Part shown: positions 6,311 to 12,529 of the stretch, in pieces
How the letters are laid out: the number at the start of each line of letters is the position of its first letter
How positions within the stretch are numbered: position 1 is the first letter of the stretch
DNA from: Nitrosomonadaceae bacterium
GTDB taxonomy: Bacteria; Pseudomonadota; Gammaproteobacteria; Burkholderiales; Usitatibacteraceae
Assembly: GCA_021300055.1 (NCBI GenBank)
Contig: JAJTHU010000342.1
Location: forward strand, 1-16,595
Direction of reading: 5' to 3'
DNA length: 16,595 bases
Translations under genes and position numbers: made by a program
Notes under the pieces: model-generated
Told to the model about the DNA's origin: nothing
What the model saw: only the letters and a program-made list of their open reading frames with translations
Databases searched by the model: none

Positions 6311-8227
6311 CTAAAACTCTTCCCAGTGGTCGTCAGCAGCCTTGCTCGTGCCGAGACTAGCCAGCTTTGCGGCTGGCTTCGGTGCCGAGACCGGCCCTGC
6401 CAAGACAGGTGGCCCTGAAGCAACAGGCTTGGGCGTGAAAGGCACCTTCGCAGAAACAGAGGGCTTGGCCGATGAGCTCGTAGATTTGCTCATGGAACCA
6501 TCTGACTTGCTGGAAGCGGATGAAGCGAACGCAGGCTTCACAATGCCACTCGGTTTGCTTGCCGGTGCAAGCGCTGCTTTCACCGGTGCTGTTGGAGCGA
6601 CCCACTTAGCAACTTGTGGCGCAGAGGAAACCTGGGGCGTGGTCGACGCAGACGCCGCGCGCACGGAGTGATCTACCTGAAACACCGACACAGACTGATT
6701 CAAGCGCGTTGTCTGATCACGCAGACTTGCAGCCGCCGCGGCGCTTTGCTCAACCAAGGCGGCATTCTGCTGCGTCATTTGATCTAGCTGGGAGACAGCA
6801 AGGTTGACCTGCTGGATGCCAGATGCTTGCTCTGTCGTTGCCGCGGAAATCTCCGCAATGATGTCTGTCACGCGTTGGACACTCTGCACGATCTCAGTCA
6901 TCGACTTTCCAGCCTCGTCGACGAGCTTAGTACCAGACTCGACTTTCTCGACACTGCTGGAAATCAAAGACTTAATTTCCTTGGCGGCCTGCGCGCTACG
7001 CTGTGCCAGCGTTCTCACTTCGCCCGCGACGACGGCGAAGCCACGACCTTGTTCACCAGCGCGAGCAGCTTCCACTGCCGCGTTCAGCGCGAGGATGTTA
7101 GTTTGGAATGCGATACCGTCGATGACGCCGATGATGTCCGCAATCTTCTGTGACGAAGTCTGGATCTCAGACATCGTACCGACGACCTGGTTGACCACAT
7201 CACCACCACGGTTTGCATCCATCGACGCGGCAGCGGCCAACTGATTCGCCTGCTTGGCAGAATCAGCGTTCTGACGCACGGTCCCTGTCAGCTGCTCAAC
7301 CGACGCTGCGGTCTGCTGCAGAGAGCTCGCTTGGCTTTCGGTACGAGCGGACAAATCAGCATTGCCCTGCGCAATTTCTGACGACGCGGTCGCAATCTGA
7401 TCAGATGCAGCCTTTACGTCGGCAATCACTGCTCGCAGCGAGCCAACCATCGCTTGCAATGCTTGCATCAGCTTGCCAACCTCGTCGCGCGAAGTTGAGG
7501 AGAACGAAGTCTTCAGGTCGCCCTTTGCAATCTGATCAGCCGCATCAACCGCAGCGTTGATCGGGCCGACGATCGAGCGCGTTAGCCACCAACCCATACC
7601 AATCGCCAAGATCGCCGCGATCGCCACGCTCAACCCCAAAAGAAAACTCGTGCGTTCGATGGCTTTGCTACCAGCTGCCTTTTCCTGCTCCGACAACTTC
7701 ATGTTGAAAACAGCCAATTCGTCAAGCGCGTCTCGTGCAGCGCTAAATTTCGCAAACGAATCAACCAGTGCTGTCTGAGATAAAGACTCCGGGAGCACCC
7801 CGCCTCGACTCTCGGTAACGAGCGTACGAAACTTGCGTAGTTGCTCAGCATAAACACGGTATGCCGCTAAGGCCTTCTCGTGAACCCTTTTCTCATCATC
7901 GTTCGTATAAAGCTTGACATATTCAGCGCTCTCTTTCTCGTGCAACTTGAGGCTCGCCTCAATCTTGTCAAGCACATTTGCGCGCTCAGACATTGAGCTC
8001 TCGAGCAGCACGCGCAACTCGTTTCGCCGCGCCTCTGAGAGACTCTCCTTCAACTGCCCTACCGCCTTCACCGACGGGAGCAGGTTGCCCGACGCATTCT
8101 CAAGAAGGCCTCCAACGACCTGGAGCTGATACCAACTAACCGTCGCAATGCCCAACATGAGGGACAGTATGAGGACGAACGCGCCAATCAAGCGCTTTGA
8201 AATTGAAAGATTAGCGATGAAGGTCAT
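6311..8227 (-). CDS. Transmembrane methyl-accepting chemotaxis protein
   Basis: A 638-residue chemoreceptor of classical layout. Order: TM1 (about 12-32), a periplasmic four-helix-bundle-like region (33-190), TM2 (about 194-215), HAMP (216-268), and a long cytoplasmic coiled coil. The coiled-coil tip around 365-411 carries the highly conserved DGIAFQTNILALNAAVEAAR stretch that contacts CheW and CheA. Methylation-type Glu/Gln-rich helices flank the tip (for example 295-312 and 484-500). A Pro/Ala/Ser/Lys-rich tail of about 110 residues ends in HWEEF, which fits the xWxxF tether that recruits the CheR methyltransferase and CheB. CAGGAG precedes the ATG by seven bases. It lies 49 bases after cheW. 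The periplasmic domain gives no hint of the ligand. Confidence 0.96.
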   Translation of the reverse strand: MTFIANLSISKRLIGAFVLILSLMLGIATVSWYQLQVVGGLLENASGNLLPSVKAVGQLKESLSEARRNELRVLLESSMSERANVLDKIEASLKLHEKESAEYVKLYTNDDEKRVHEKALAAYRVYAEQLRKFRTLVTESRGGVLPESLSQTALVDSFAKFSAARDALDELAVFNMKLSEQEKAAGSKAIERTSFLLGLSVAIAAILAIGMGWWLTRSIVGPINAAVDAADQIAKGDLKTSFSSTSRDEVGKLMQALQAMVGSLRAVIADVKAASDQIATASSEIAQGNADLSARTESQASSLQQTAASVEQLTGTVRQNADSAKQANQLAAAASMDANRGGDVVNQVVGTMSEIQTSSQKIADIIGVIDGIAFQTNILALNAAVEAARAGEQGRGFAVVAGEVRTLAQRSAQAAKEIKSLISSSVEKVESGTKLVDEAGKSMTEIVQSVQRVTDIIAEISAATTEQASGIQQVNLAVSQLDQMTQQNAALVEQSAAAAASLRDQTTRLNQSVSVFQVDHSVRAASASTTPQVSSAPQVAKWVAPTAPVKAALAPASKPSGIVKPAFASSASSKSDGSMSKSTSSSAKPSVSAKVPFTPKPVASGPPVLAGPVSAPKPAAKLASLGTSKAADDHWEEF

Positions 8228-8276
8228 CCGCGGCTCCTGATGGGTAAGGGTTTAGTCACTAAAAGGCGCTGCTGCT

Positions 8277-8804
8277 TTATTGCACGGTCGCATCAAACGC
8301 GAGACCCATGTCGGACGCTGTGAGTAGCTTCTCGATGTCAGTCAGGATGAGCATGCGTTCATCGACCTGCCCGATACCCTGAATGAAAGCCGCATCAACA
8401 ACCTCAGAGAAGTTTGGTGGTGGCTGGATGTTCTTCGCCTCGAGCGCGACCACATCAGAAACCTGATCGACCACCACGCCAACAACTTTCTTGCCGATGT
8501 TTAGGATGATGACGACTGTAAATGAGTTGTACTCAACTTTGCCGAGACCAAACTTGATGCGCAGATCAATGATCGGCACGATCACACCGCGAAGATTAAC
8601 CACCCCCTTGATAAATGAAGGTGCACCAGCAATGCGTGTTGGGTTCTCGTAGCCACGAATTTCTTGGACCTTGAGGATGTCAATGCCGTACTCCTCTTCG
8701 CCAAGTCTGAAGGTCAAATATTCGCCATCAGTAATGGGGACGCTCGCGCTAGCGGGTGTGGCGGCAAGCGCCTGCTCAATTAGTGTTGTTTCATTCATTC
8801 CCAT
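8277..8804 (-). CDS. cheW: Chemotaxis coupling protein CheW
   Basis: A 175-residue CheW, which links MCPs to the kinase CheA in receptor arrays. Residues 25-165 form the CheW fold: EYLTFRLGEEEYGIDILKVQEIR, then the hallmark GVVNLRGVIVPIIDLR (67-82), and VGVVVDQVSDVV (108-119). A short N-terminal extension of about 24 residues comes before the fold. The first ATG of MGMNE is chosen because AGAGG lies close upstream; the ATG two codons later cannot be excluded. It lies between two MCP-type genes on the same strand, 86 bases behind the first and 49 before the second, so it probably serves them. No cheA, cheY, cheR or cheB occurs in the window, so this is a satellite coupling gene or the end of a split chemotaxis locus. 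Confidence 0.96.
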   Translation of the reverse strand: MGMNETTLIEQALAATPASASVPITDGEYLTFRLGEEEYGIDILKVQEIRGYENPTRIAGAPSFIKGVVNLRGVIVPIIDLRIKFGLGKVEYNSFTVVIILNIGKKVVGVVVDQVSDVVALEAKNIQPPPNFSEVVDAAFIQGIGQVDERMLILTDIEKLLTASDMGLAFDATVQ

Positions 8805-8890
8805 GTCAGCCTCTTTGGGTCAAGTGGAAGGTTCGAGATACATCTAGTAATGTTGAGAGCCGGATGCGCCGTCTGCGTTCGCGTTGGCAA

Positions 8891-9898
8891 CTAGGCCGCC
8901 GCGCGGACGAGCCGCGAAGTCGTGCCTAGCATTGCTGGCGCAGCCTCTCCGCCGTCTTGGGCCACGCGCGAACTCAGTTGACTGCCAAAGCCCGCGCTTG
9001 AGTTGGGCAGCTTAAACTCCGCAACAACTCCGACCAACGTGCCAGCTTGATCACGTAAGCTACTTGCGGCTGCGGCCATCTGCTCGACCAACGCAGCGTT
9101 CTGCTGAGTCGCTTGGTCGATCTCGTTCATTGCGCTTACGACTTCTTCAACGCTGTTGCTTTGGTCGCCACCTGCGGCGCTTATCTCGCTGATGAGGTCG
9201 CTCACGCGTTGGATCGACTTGACAACATTCGTCATCGTGGTGCCAGCGCGATCGACATACGTGGTGCCTTCATCCACGCGCGCTACGCTGTCGCCGATGA
9301 GCGTCTTGATCTCCTTCGCCGCATCGCCTGAGCGCACGGCTAGGCTTCTCACTTCAGATGCAACAACGGCAAAACCACGGCCCTGTTCGCCCGCGCGTGC
9401 GGCTTCAACCGCGGCGTTTAGGGCGAGGATGTTGGTCTGGAAAGCGATTCCATCGATTAGCCCAACGATCTCGTTAATCTTGCGTGAGGCTTCGCTGATG
9501 CCACGCATGGTGTTGACGACTGACGTCACGACCTCGCCGCCTTCGGCAGCGACGCTGGATGCTTCTTTGGCAAGCTTATCTGCCGTCGCGGCGCTCTCAA
9601 CGTTGCGCATCACCTGTTGCTTAAGCGCGTCAATGGATGCTGCAGTACGCTGCAGCGACCCAGCCTGCTGCTCCGTGCGAGAGCTGAGGTCGTTGTTGCC
9701 AGATGCGATCTCTTCGCTAGCCTGGGCCACAGATTCAGCATTCGCACGAACGTTTGCCACGCCTTCAACTTTGGCGGGGCCAAGCTTGGCCAAGCGCGCG
9801 TCGAGCGCGGCAATTGCATCTTTTGGCGAGTTTGCCAAGGCTTGTGCGGAAATGGAGGCGACAGCGACGGCAGCGGCGATTTTGAGCATTCGATTCAT
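8891..9898 (-). CDS. Short MCP-like protein with a signal-peptide-like N-terminus
   Basis: A 335-residue protein whose body is an MCP signalling domain (about 50-295). Its tip, INEIVGLIDGIAFQTNIL... (141-185), is almost identical to that of the neighbouring MCP. The N-terminus is a textbook Sec-type signal: MNRMLK, hydrophobic IAAAVAVASIS, then AQALA with an Ala-x-Ala cleavage site after A22. A linker of only about 25 residues follows, with no periplasmic sensor, second membrane segment or HAMP. The C-terminus (LVRAAA) lacks the WxxF tether. The ATG at 9898 is chosen because both upstream sigma-28 sites would start transcripts downstream of the farther ATG at 10042; the ATGs at 9913 and 9889 are alternatives with equally weak ribosome sites. 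It is first in an operon with cheW. It may be a membrane-anchored receptor remnant, a fusion, or a mis-targeted deletion product. Domain sure, topology open. Confidence 0.88.
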   Translation of the reverse strand: MNRMLKIAAAVAVASISAQALANSPKDAIAALDARLAKLGPAKVEGVANVRANAESVAQASEEIASGNNDLSSRTEQQAGSLQRTAASIDALKQQVMRNVESAATADKLAKEASSVAAEGGEVVTSVVNTMRGISEASRKINEIVGLIDGIAFQTNILALNAAVEAARAGEQGRGFAVVASEVRSLAVRSGDAAKEIKTLIGDSVARVDEGTTYVDRAGTTMTNVVKSIQRVSDLISEISAAGGDQSNSVEEVVSAMNEIDQATQQNAALVEQMAAAASSLRDQAGTLVGVVAEFKLPNSSAGFGSQLSSRVAQDGGEAAPAMLGTTSRLVRAAA

Positions 9899-9960
9899 AA
9901 TTGACTCATGCATCTGTTGGGTAGGGTTGAAGTGGTTAGGGCGTTTAGACCCATCACCTC

Positions 9961-9987
9961 CTATCGGTCGGCAGCGGTAAGTCTTTA
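9961..9987 (-). promoter_or_regulatory. Sigma-28 promoter, proximal, for the MCP-like/cheW operon
   Basis: The minus strand reads TAAA-N15-ACCGATAG: a perfect -35 core, exact spacing, and six of eight consensus bases at -10. The transcript would start at about 9954, giving a leader of about 56 bases before the ATG at 9898. Confidence 0.75.
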
Positions 9988-10045
9988 GCGTGAGCGAATA
10001 ATCCTTTACGCATCGGCACAGACAGGCCTCCGATGTGTGCAATGA

Positions 10046-10072
10046 TTATCGACAGACGCATTGCAAGCTTGA
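10046..10072 (-). promoter_or_regulatory. Sigma-28 promoter, distal, for the MCP-like/cheW operon
   Basis: The minus strand reads TCAA-N15-GTCGATAA; the -10 matches the FliA consensus at seven of eight bases with exact spacing. It lies 85 bases upstream of the proximal site in the same direction, giving a tandem arrangement and a leader of about 140 bases. Confidence 0.65.
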
Positions 10073-10076
10073 GGCC

Positions 10077-10121
10077 GGATTAGCGGGGGAATTTCCCGCT
10101 AAATCCGCTAGGTAGCGGATT
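10077..10121. repeat. Overlapping inverted repeats (two mutually exclusive stems)
   Basis: Four arms built on one core occur in the order TAGCGG, CCGCTA, CCGCTA, TAGCGG. Arms 1 and 2 form TTAGCGGG / CCCGCTAA (10080-10087 with 10095-10102, 7-base loop), extendable to GGAT/ATCC with a bulged A. Arms 3 and 4 form AATCCGCTA / TAGCGGATT (10102-10110 with 10113-10121). The extended first stem and the second stem compete for AATCC. It lies outside both expected transcripts: upstream of the minus sites and about 90 bases upstream of the plus site. It is therefore more likely a DNA operator or an old terminator than an RNA switch. Confidence 0.6.
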
Positions 10122-10210
10122 GGCACACGCCTCCGCCCCGGGAGACGCGTCGCCATCTAGTGGTTTTGCTCAGGCGATGCCTAGTTTTGCAAGCGAGCCA
10201 TGCTTTTTGC

Positions 10211-10237
10211 TTAAGTTGGGCTCGAAACGGCCGATAC
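10211..10237 (+). promoter_or_regulatory. Sigma-28 promoter for the PilZ/YcgR-like gene
   Basis: The plus strand reads TTAA-N15-GCCGATAC, with seven of eight consensus bases at -10 and exact spacing. The transcript would start at about 10244, leaving a leader of about 94 bases before the ATG at 10338. Confidence 0.75.
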
Positions 10238-10337
10238 AGGCATGCATCAGTGGTAAACGCTCTCAACGCGCCCTACCGTCCTTGTTCAAACAGAGCTGCG
10301 GCAGTCGCGCCATATTTGCTTCCTCGAAGGTCAACCC

Positions 10338-11249
10338 ATGCCAGGATCCTCCAACATGTTGCCGCTACGCAAGAATGAAATCGCGGTCGGCAAACCGTTG
10401 CCTTGGCCCGTCTACAACTCGGCCAAAAAGCTATTGCTGCGCGAAGGATTCGTGGTTGAGTCCCCCTTGCAAATCGAACGCCTACTTGCTGTCGGGCTAT
10501 TTCGCCCCACTATTGAGGGCGGCGCGGCACCCAGCGTTGCCGCTGAGGCGGTCGCTAGCCCGGAAGAATTGGCCGATATCTTGCGCATTCCGAGCAACAT
10601 CAAGTCTTTCGAGTCGGCCGGCATGACTCCTGGCTTGCCGCTACAACTGACGCCATTGAGCTTTCCGGATGACCGATACATCGTCAAATTGGTGGGATAC
10701 CTTACGGGCGAGTCGATCCTGATCTCTCATCCAACCAAAGACGGCAAGATCATCTTTATCAAAGAAGGTATCGAGTACCGGTGTCGCGCATTCAACAAGC
10801 GCTATGCCTACTCTTTCGAGTGCTCCGTACTCAAAAGCCAACTTCTACCGTTCCCTTATTTGCATTTGAGCTATCCGGGCGGTGTCAAGACAGAGAAGGT
10901 GCGCGCCTCGTCGCGGATTACCACGGACATTCCCGCTTGCGTGTTTCTGGGCAACTCGCGCTCAGCGCTCACCGGCATGGTGCGCGACCTCAGCCTCAAC
11001 GGCGCATTGGTGCAATCGTCCAGCCACCTCGGTGAAAAGGGCGATACGGTGCGAGTAGCGTTTCGCTTGAAGATCGACGATGCACCGACTTTGTTCGAAT
11101 TTGACACCGTCATCCGCAACGCCACCACAGATTCGGACGATTCGCTGCGTGGGCTGTACCGCACGGGCATCGAGTTCCCCCCTCTATCGACAGAGCTGCG
11201 GCGTATGCTTGAACTCTACGTATATCGCGAGCTCGCCAAAGAAGCATGA
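10338..11249 (+). CDS. PilZ-domain flagellar brake protein, YcgR-like
   Basis: A 303-residue cyclic-di-GMP effector. Residues 8-56 form an N-terminal segment (GKPLPWPVYNSAKKLLLREGFVV) seen in betaproteobacterial PilZ proteins. Residues 100-185 are a YcgR-type N-terminal domain, with DRYIVKLVGYLTGESILIS and PFPYLHLSYPGGV. Residues 187-300 are the PilZ domain, with both c-di-GMP motifs intact: RASSR (189-193, RxxxR) and DLSLNG (217-222, DxSxxG). In YcgR the ligand-bound form acts on the flagellar motor to slow swimming; the same role is inferred here. GAAGG lies seven bases before the ATG, supporting this start over Met7. It is convergent with flgL and has its own sigma-28 promoter, fitting a late flagellar gene. 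Confidence 0.93.
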   Translation: MPGSSNMLPLRKNEIAVGKPLPWPVYNSAKKLLLREGFVVESPLQIERLLAVGLFRPTIEGGAAPSVAAEAVASPEELADILRIPSNIKSFESAGMTPGLPLQLTPLSFPDDRYIVKLVGYLTGESILISHPTKDGKIIFIKEGIEYRCRAFNKRYAYSFECSVLKSQLLPFPYLHLSYPGGVKTEKVRASSRITTDIPACVFLGNSRSALTGMVRDLSLNGALVQSSSHLGEKGDTVRVAFRLKIDDAPTLFEFDTVIRNATTDSDDSLRGLYRTGIEFPPLSTELRRMLELYVYRELAKEA

Positions 11250-11257
11250 GTTGCTTC
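11241..11257 (+). repeat. Hairpin over the PilZ gene stop codon
   Basis: GAAGCA / TGCTTC with a 5-base loop that contains the stop codon. With the GC hairpin just downstream it makes a tandem stem pair at the transcript end. It may help termination or protect the mRNA end, or it may be chance. Confidence 0.4.
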
Positions 11258-11261
11258 TATC

Positions 11262-11277
11262 GCCCGCTGACGCGGGC
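11262..11277. terminator. Hairpin between convergent PilZ gene and flgL
   Basis: GCCCGC / GCGGGC with a 4-base loop, 12 bases past the PilZ gene stop on one strand and 11 bases past the flgL stop on the other. There is no T-run on either strand. Its position suggests a shared terminator for the two convergent transcripts, including the end of the flg operon. Confidence 0.6.
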
Positions 11278-11288
11278 AATCAAGAAAG

Positions 11289-12488
11289 CTAGCGCAAGTA
11301 GTCGAACAGCGAGAGCCGGCTGGTCTGCGCATACGCTGACAATGCGGCCTGTAGCGCAACTTGCTGCTGCGTGAATTTGGAAGCTATTTCCGCGTAGTCC
11401 ACATCCTGGATTTGGCCCAAGAGCACCTTGCCCTGATAGGCGACTTCCTCGGAAACGCGCGTCGCTTGATCGAGCGCGTTCATGCGACCGCCCACCTCGG
11501 CACGCTTGGATAGCGCGTTATCAAATGCCTGCTCGAGGCTCGCAGCCGCTTGGCGAACCGCGTCATCTACTTTGGCGCGATCGGCGTCGTTAGTGACCGG
11601 TTTCCGAAGCGCAGCAATCGCTTGGTCGAGCATGTCAAACACGCTCTGCGTGGTCCCTTGGCCGATCTGAAAAGTATCTCCAGCAGCAGGCGTCCCGTTG
11701 ACCGTGAAGCGCATCCCGTCCGCACTAATGCTCATCCCCGGCGTGAATGCGCCGCTCACCACGCTGGTGCCAAGCGTCGTGTCGATGAGGTCGTAATTCG
11801 GGCCAGGCAAAATTTGTAGCTGGTAGTTATGCCCGGTCAGCGCGCTCGCAGTGGCGACAGTTCCCGAGTCGATGCGTGCGCTGCCCGTATTGGTAGCGCT
11901 AGCGGCAGTGGTAAACGACCCGTTACCGGGATTGATGCCCATGAACACGCGGAATCCGTCCGCATTGGATTGAATCGTCAGCCCGGGTCCAACACCCACG
12001 CCGCGCGTGCCGTTGTCGCCGGCATAGGCGATGGCGCTGCCTGACTGGTAGAACGGCAGCAGGTTGCTCTGGTGGCCGGCGAACAGGAACTGCCCGTCAG
12101 AACCACGTGTATTAGCAAGCATGAGCAATTGCGCGCGCTCCGAGGTTAGCTTGTCCGCCAGGCTGCGCCGATCCGAATTACCATAAGCGGCATTACCGGC
12201 TGCGACCAGTGTTTCGCGCGCAGAAGAGATCGAGTCGCCGACAGCCCCTAAAGTCGACTCAAGGCGACGCAATTCGCCATCGAGATAGTTTTGGTTGGCC
12301 TTGTATGCCTCTTGCGCGGCCAGACCTGCTTGGGTCGTGACAATCTGAGATGAGTTCACCGGATCATCTGCCGGCGTCGACACCTTGCGACCGCTGGACA
12401 GCATGTCCTGTGTTGCATAAAGACGCGCTTGCGCATCGAGCATTCGCGCGCTCATGGCGGCGTGTGCGTAGGCGGTACCGACTCTCAT
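11289..12488 (-). CDS. flgL: Flagellar hook-filament junction protein FlgL (HAP3)
   Basis: A 399-residue hook-associated protein 3, exported by the flagellar type III system without a cleaved signal and placed between FlgK and the filament. The flagellin-like N-terminal helical region (1-140) includes LSSGRKVSTPADDPVNSSQI, and the matching C-terminal helical region (about 285-399) ends SLFDYLR. The middle (140-285) is variable and contains a module at about 217-275 with an AAGDTF signature that also occurs in FlgK. This helps explain a length well above that of enteric FlgL (about 317). AGAGG lies just before the ATG. It follows flgK by 41 bases and is the last gene of the flg run, with a hairpin behind it. 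Confidence 0.97.
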   Translation of the reverse strand: MRVGTAYAHAAMSARMLDAQARLYATQDMLSSGRKVSTPADDPVNSSQIVTTQAGLAAQEAYKANQNYLDGELRRLESTLGAVGDSISSARETLVAAGNAAYGNSDRRSLADKLTSERAQLLMLANTRGSDGQFLFAGHQSNLLPFYQSGSAIAYAGDNGTRGVGVGPGLTIQSNADGFRVFMGINPGNGSFTTAASATNTGSARIDSGTVATASALTGHNYQLQILPGPNYDLIDTTLGTSVVSGAFTPGMSISADGMRFTVNGTPAAGDTFQIGQGTTQSVFDMLDQAIAALRKPVTNDADRAKVDDAVRQAAASLEQAFDNALSKRAEVGGRMNALDQATRVSEEVAYQGKVLLGQIQDVDYAEIASKFTQQQVALQAALSAYAQTSRLSLFDYLR

Positions 12489-12529
12489 GGAAAACCTCTG
12501 CTTACCTTGACTGGTTCACATCATCGCGA

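Larger units (their letters stand above)
9899..10337. other. Divergent regulatory region between MCP-like and PilZ genes
   Basis: 439 bases without a credible gene. It holds two minus-strand sigma-28 sites, one plus-strand sigma-28 site, and a block of overlapping inverted repeats roughly midway between them. The open frames crossing it have no ribosome-binding sites and overlap these signals, so I do not call them. Nothing is recognised in the last 100 bases before the PilZ gene except its leader. Confidence 0.7.

Noticed and set aside
9156..9980. 274-residue open frame on the plus strand opposite the short MCP-like gene
   Set aside because: It is antisense to a clear MCP domain, has Ala/Ser/Arg-rich composition typical of a shadow frame in GC-rich DNA, lacks any recognisable domain, and runs over a sigma-28 site.
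9899..10042. N-terminal extension of the MCP-like protein to the ATG at 10042
   Set aside because: It would add 48 residues with Cys/Arg-rich, non-domain character ahead of a good signal peptide, and both sigma-28 sites would start transcripts downstream of that ATG.
10077..10121. RNA switch or attenuator made of the competing stems
   Set aside because: The block lies upstream of all predicted transcript starts in both directions, so it would not be in the leader RNA unless another promoter exists.
10121..10136. Possible sigma-54 site (TGGCAC...)
   Set aside because: The first half matches, but the TTGC half is absent at the needed distance.
10120..10626. 168-residue plus-strand open frame overlapping the PilZ gene start
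   Set aside because: It crosses the sigma-28 promoter and the first 289 bases of the PilZ gene in another frame, with no domain and no ribosome site.
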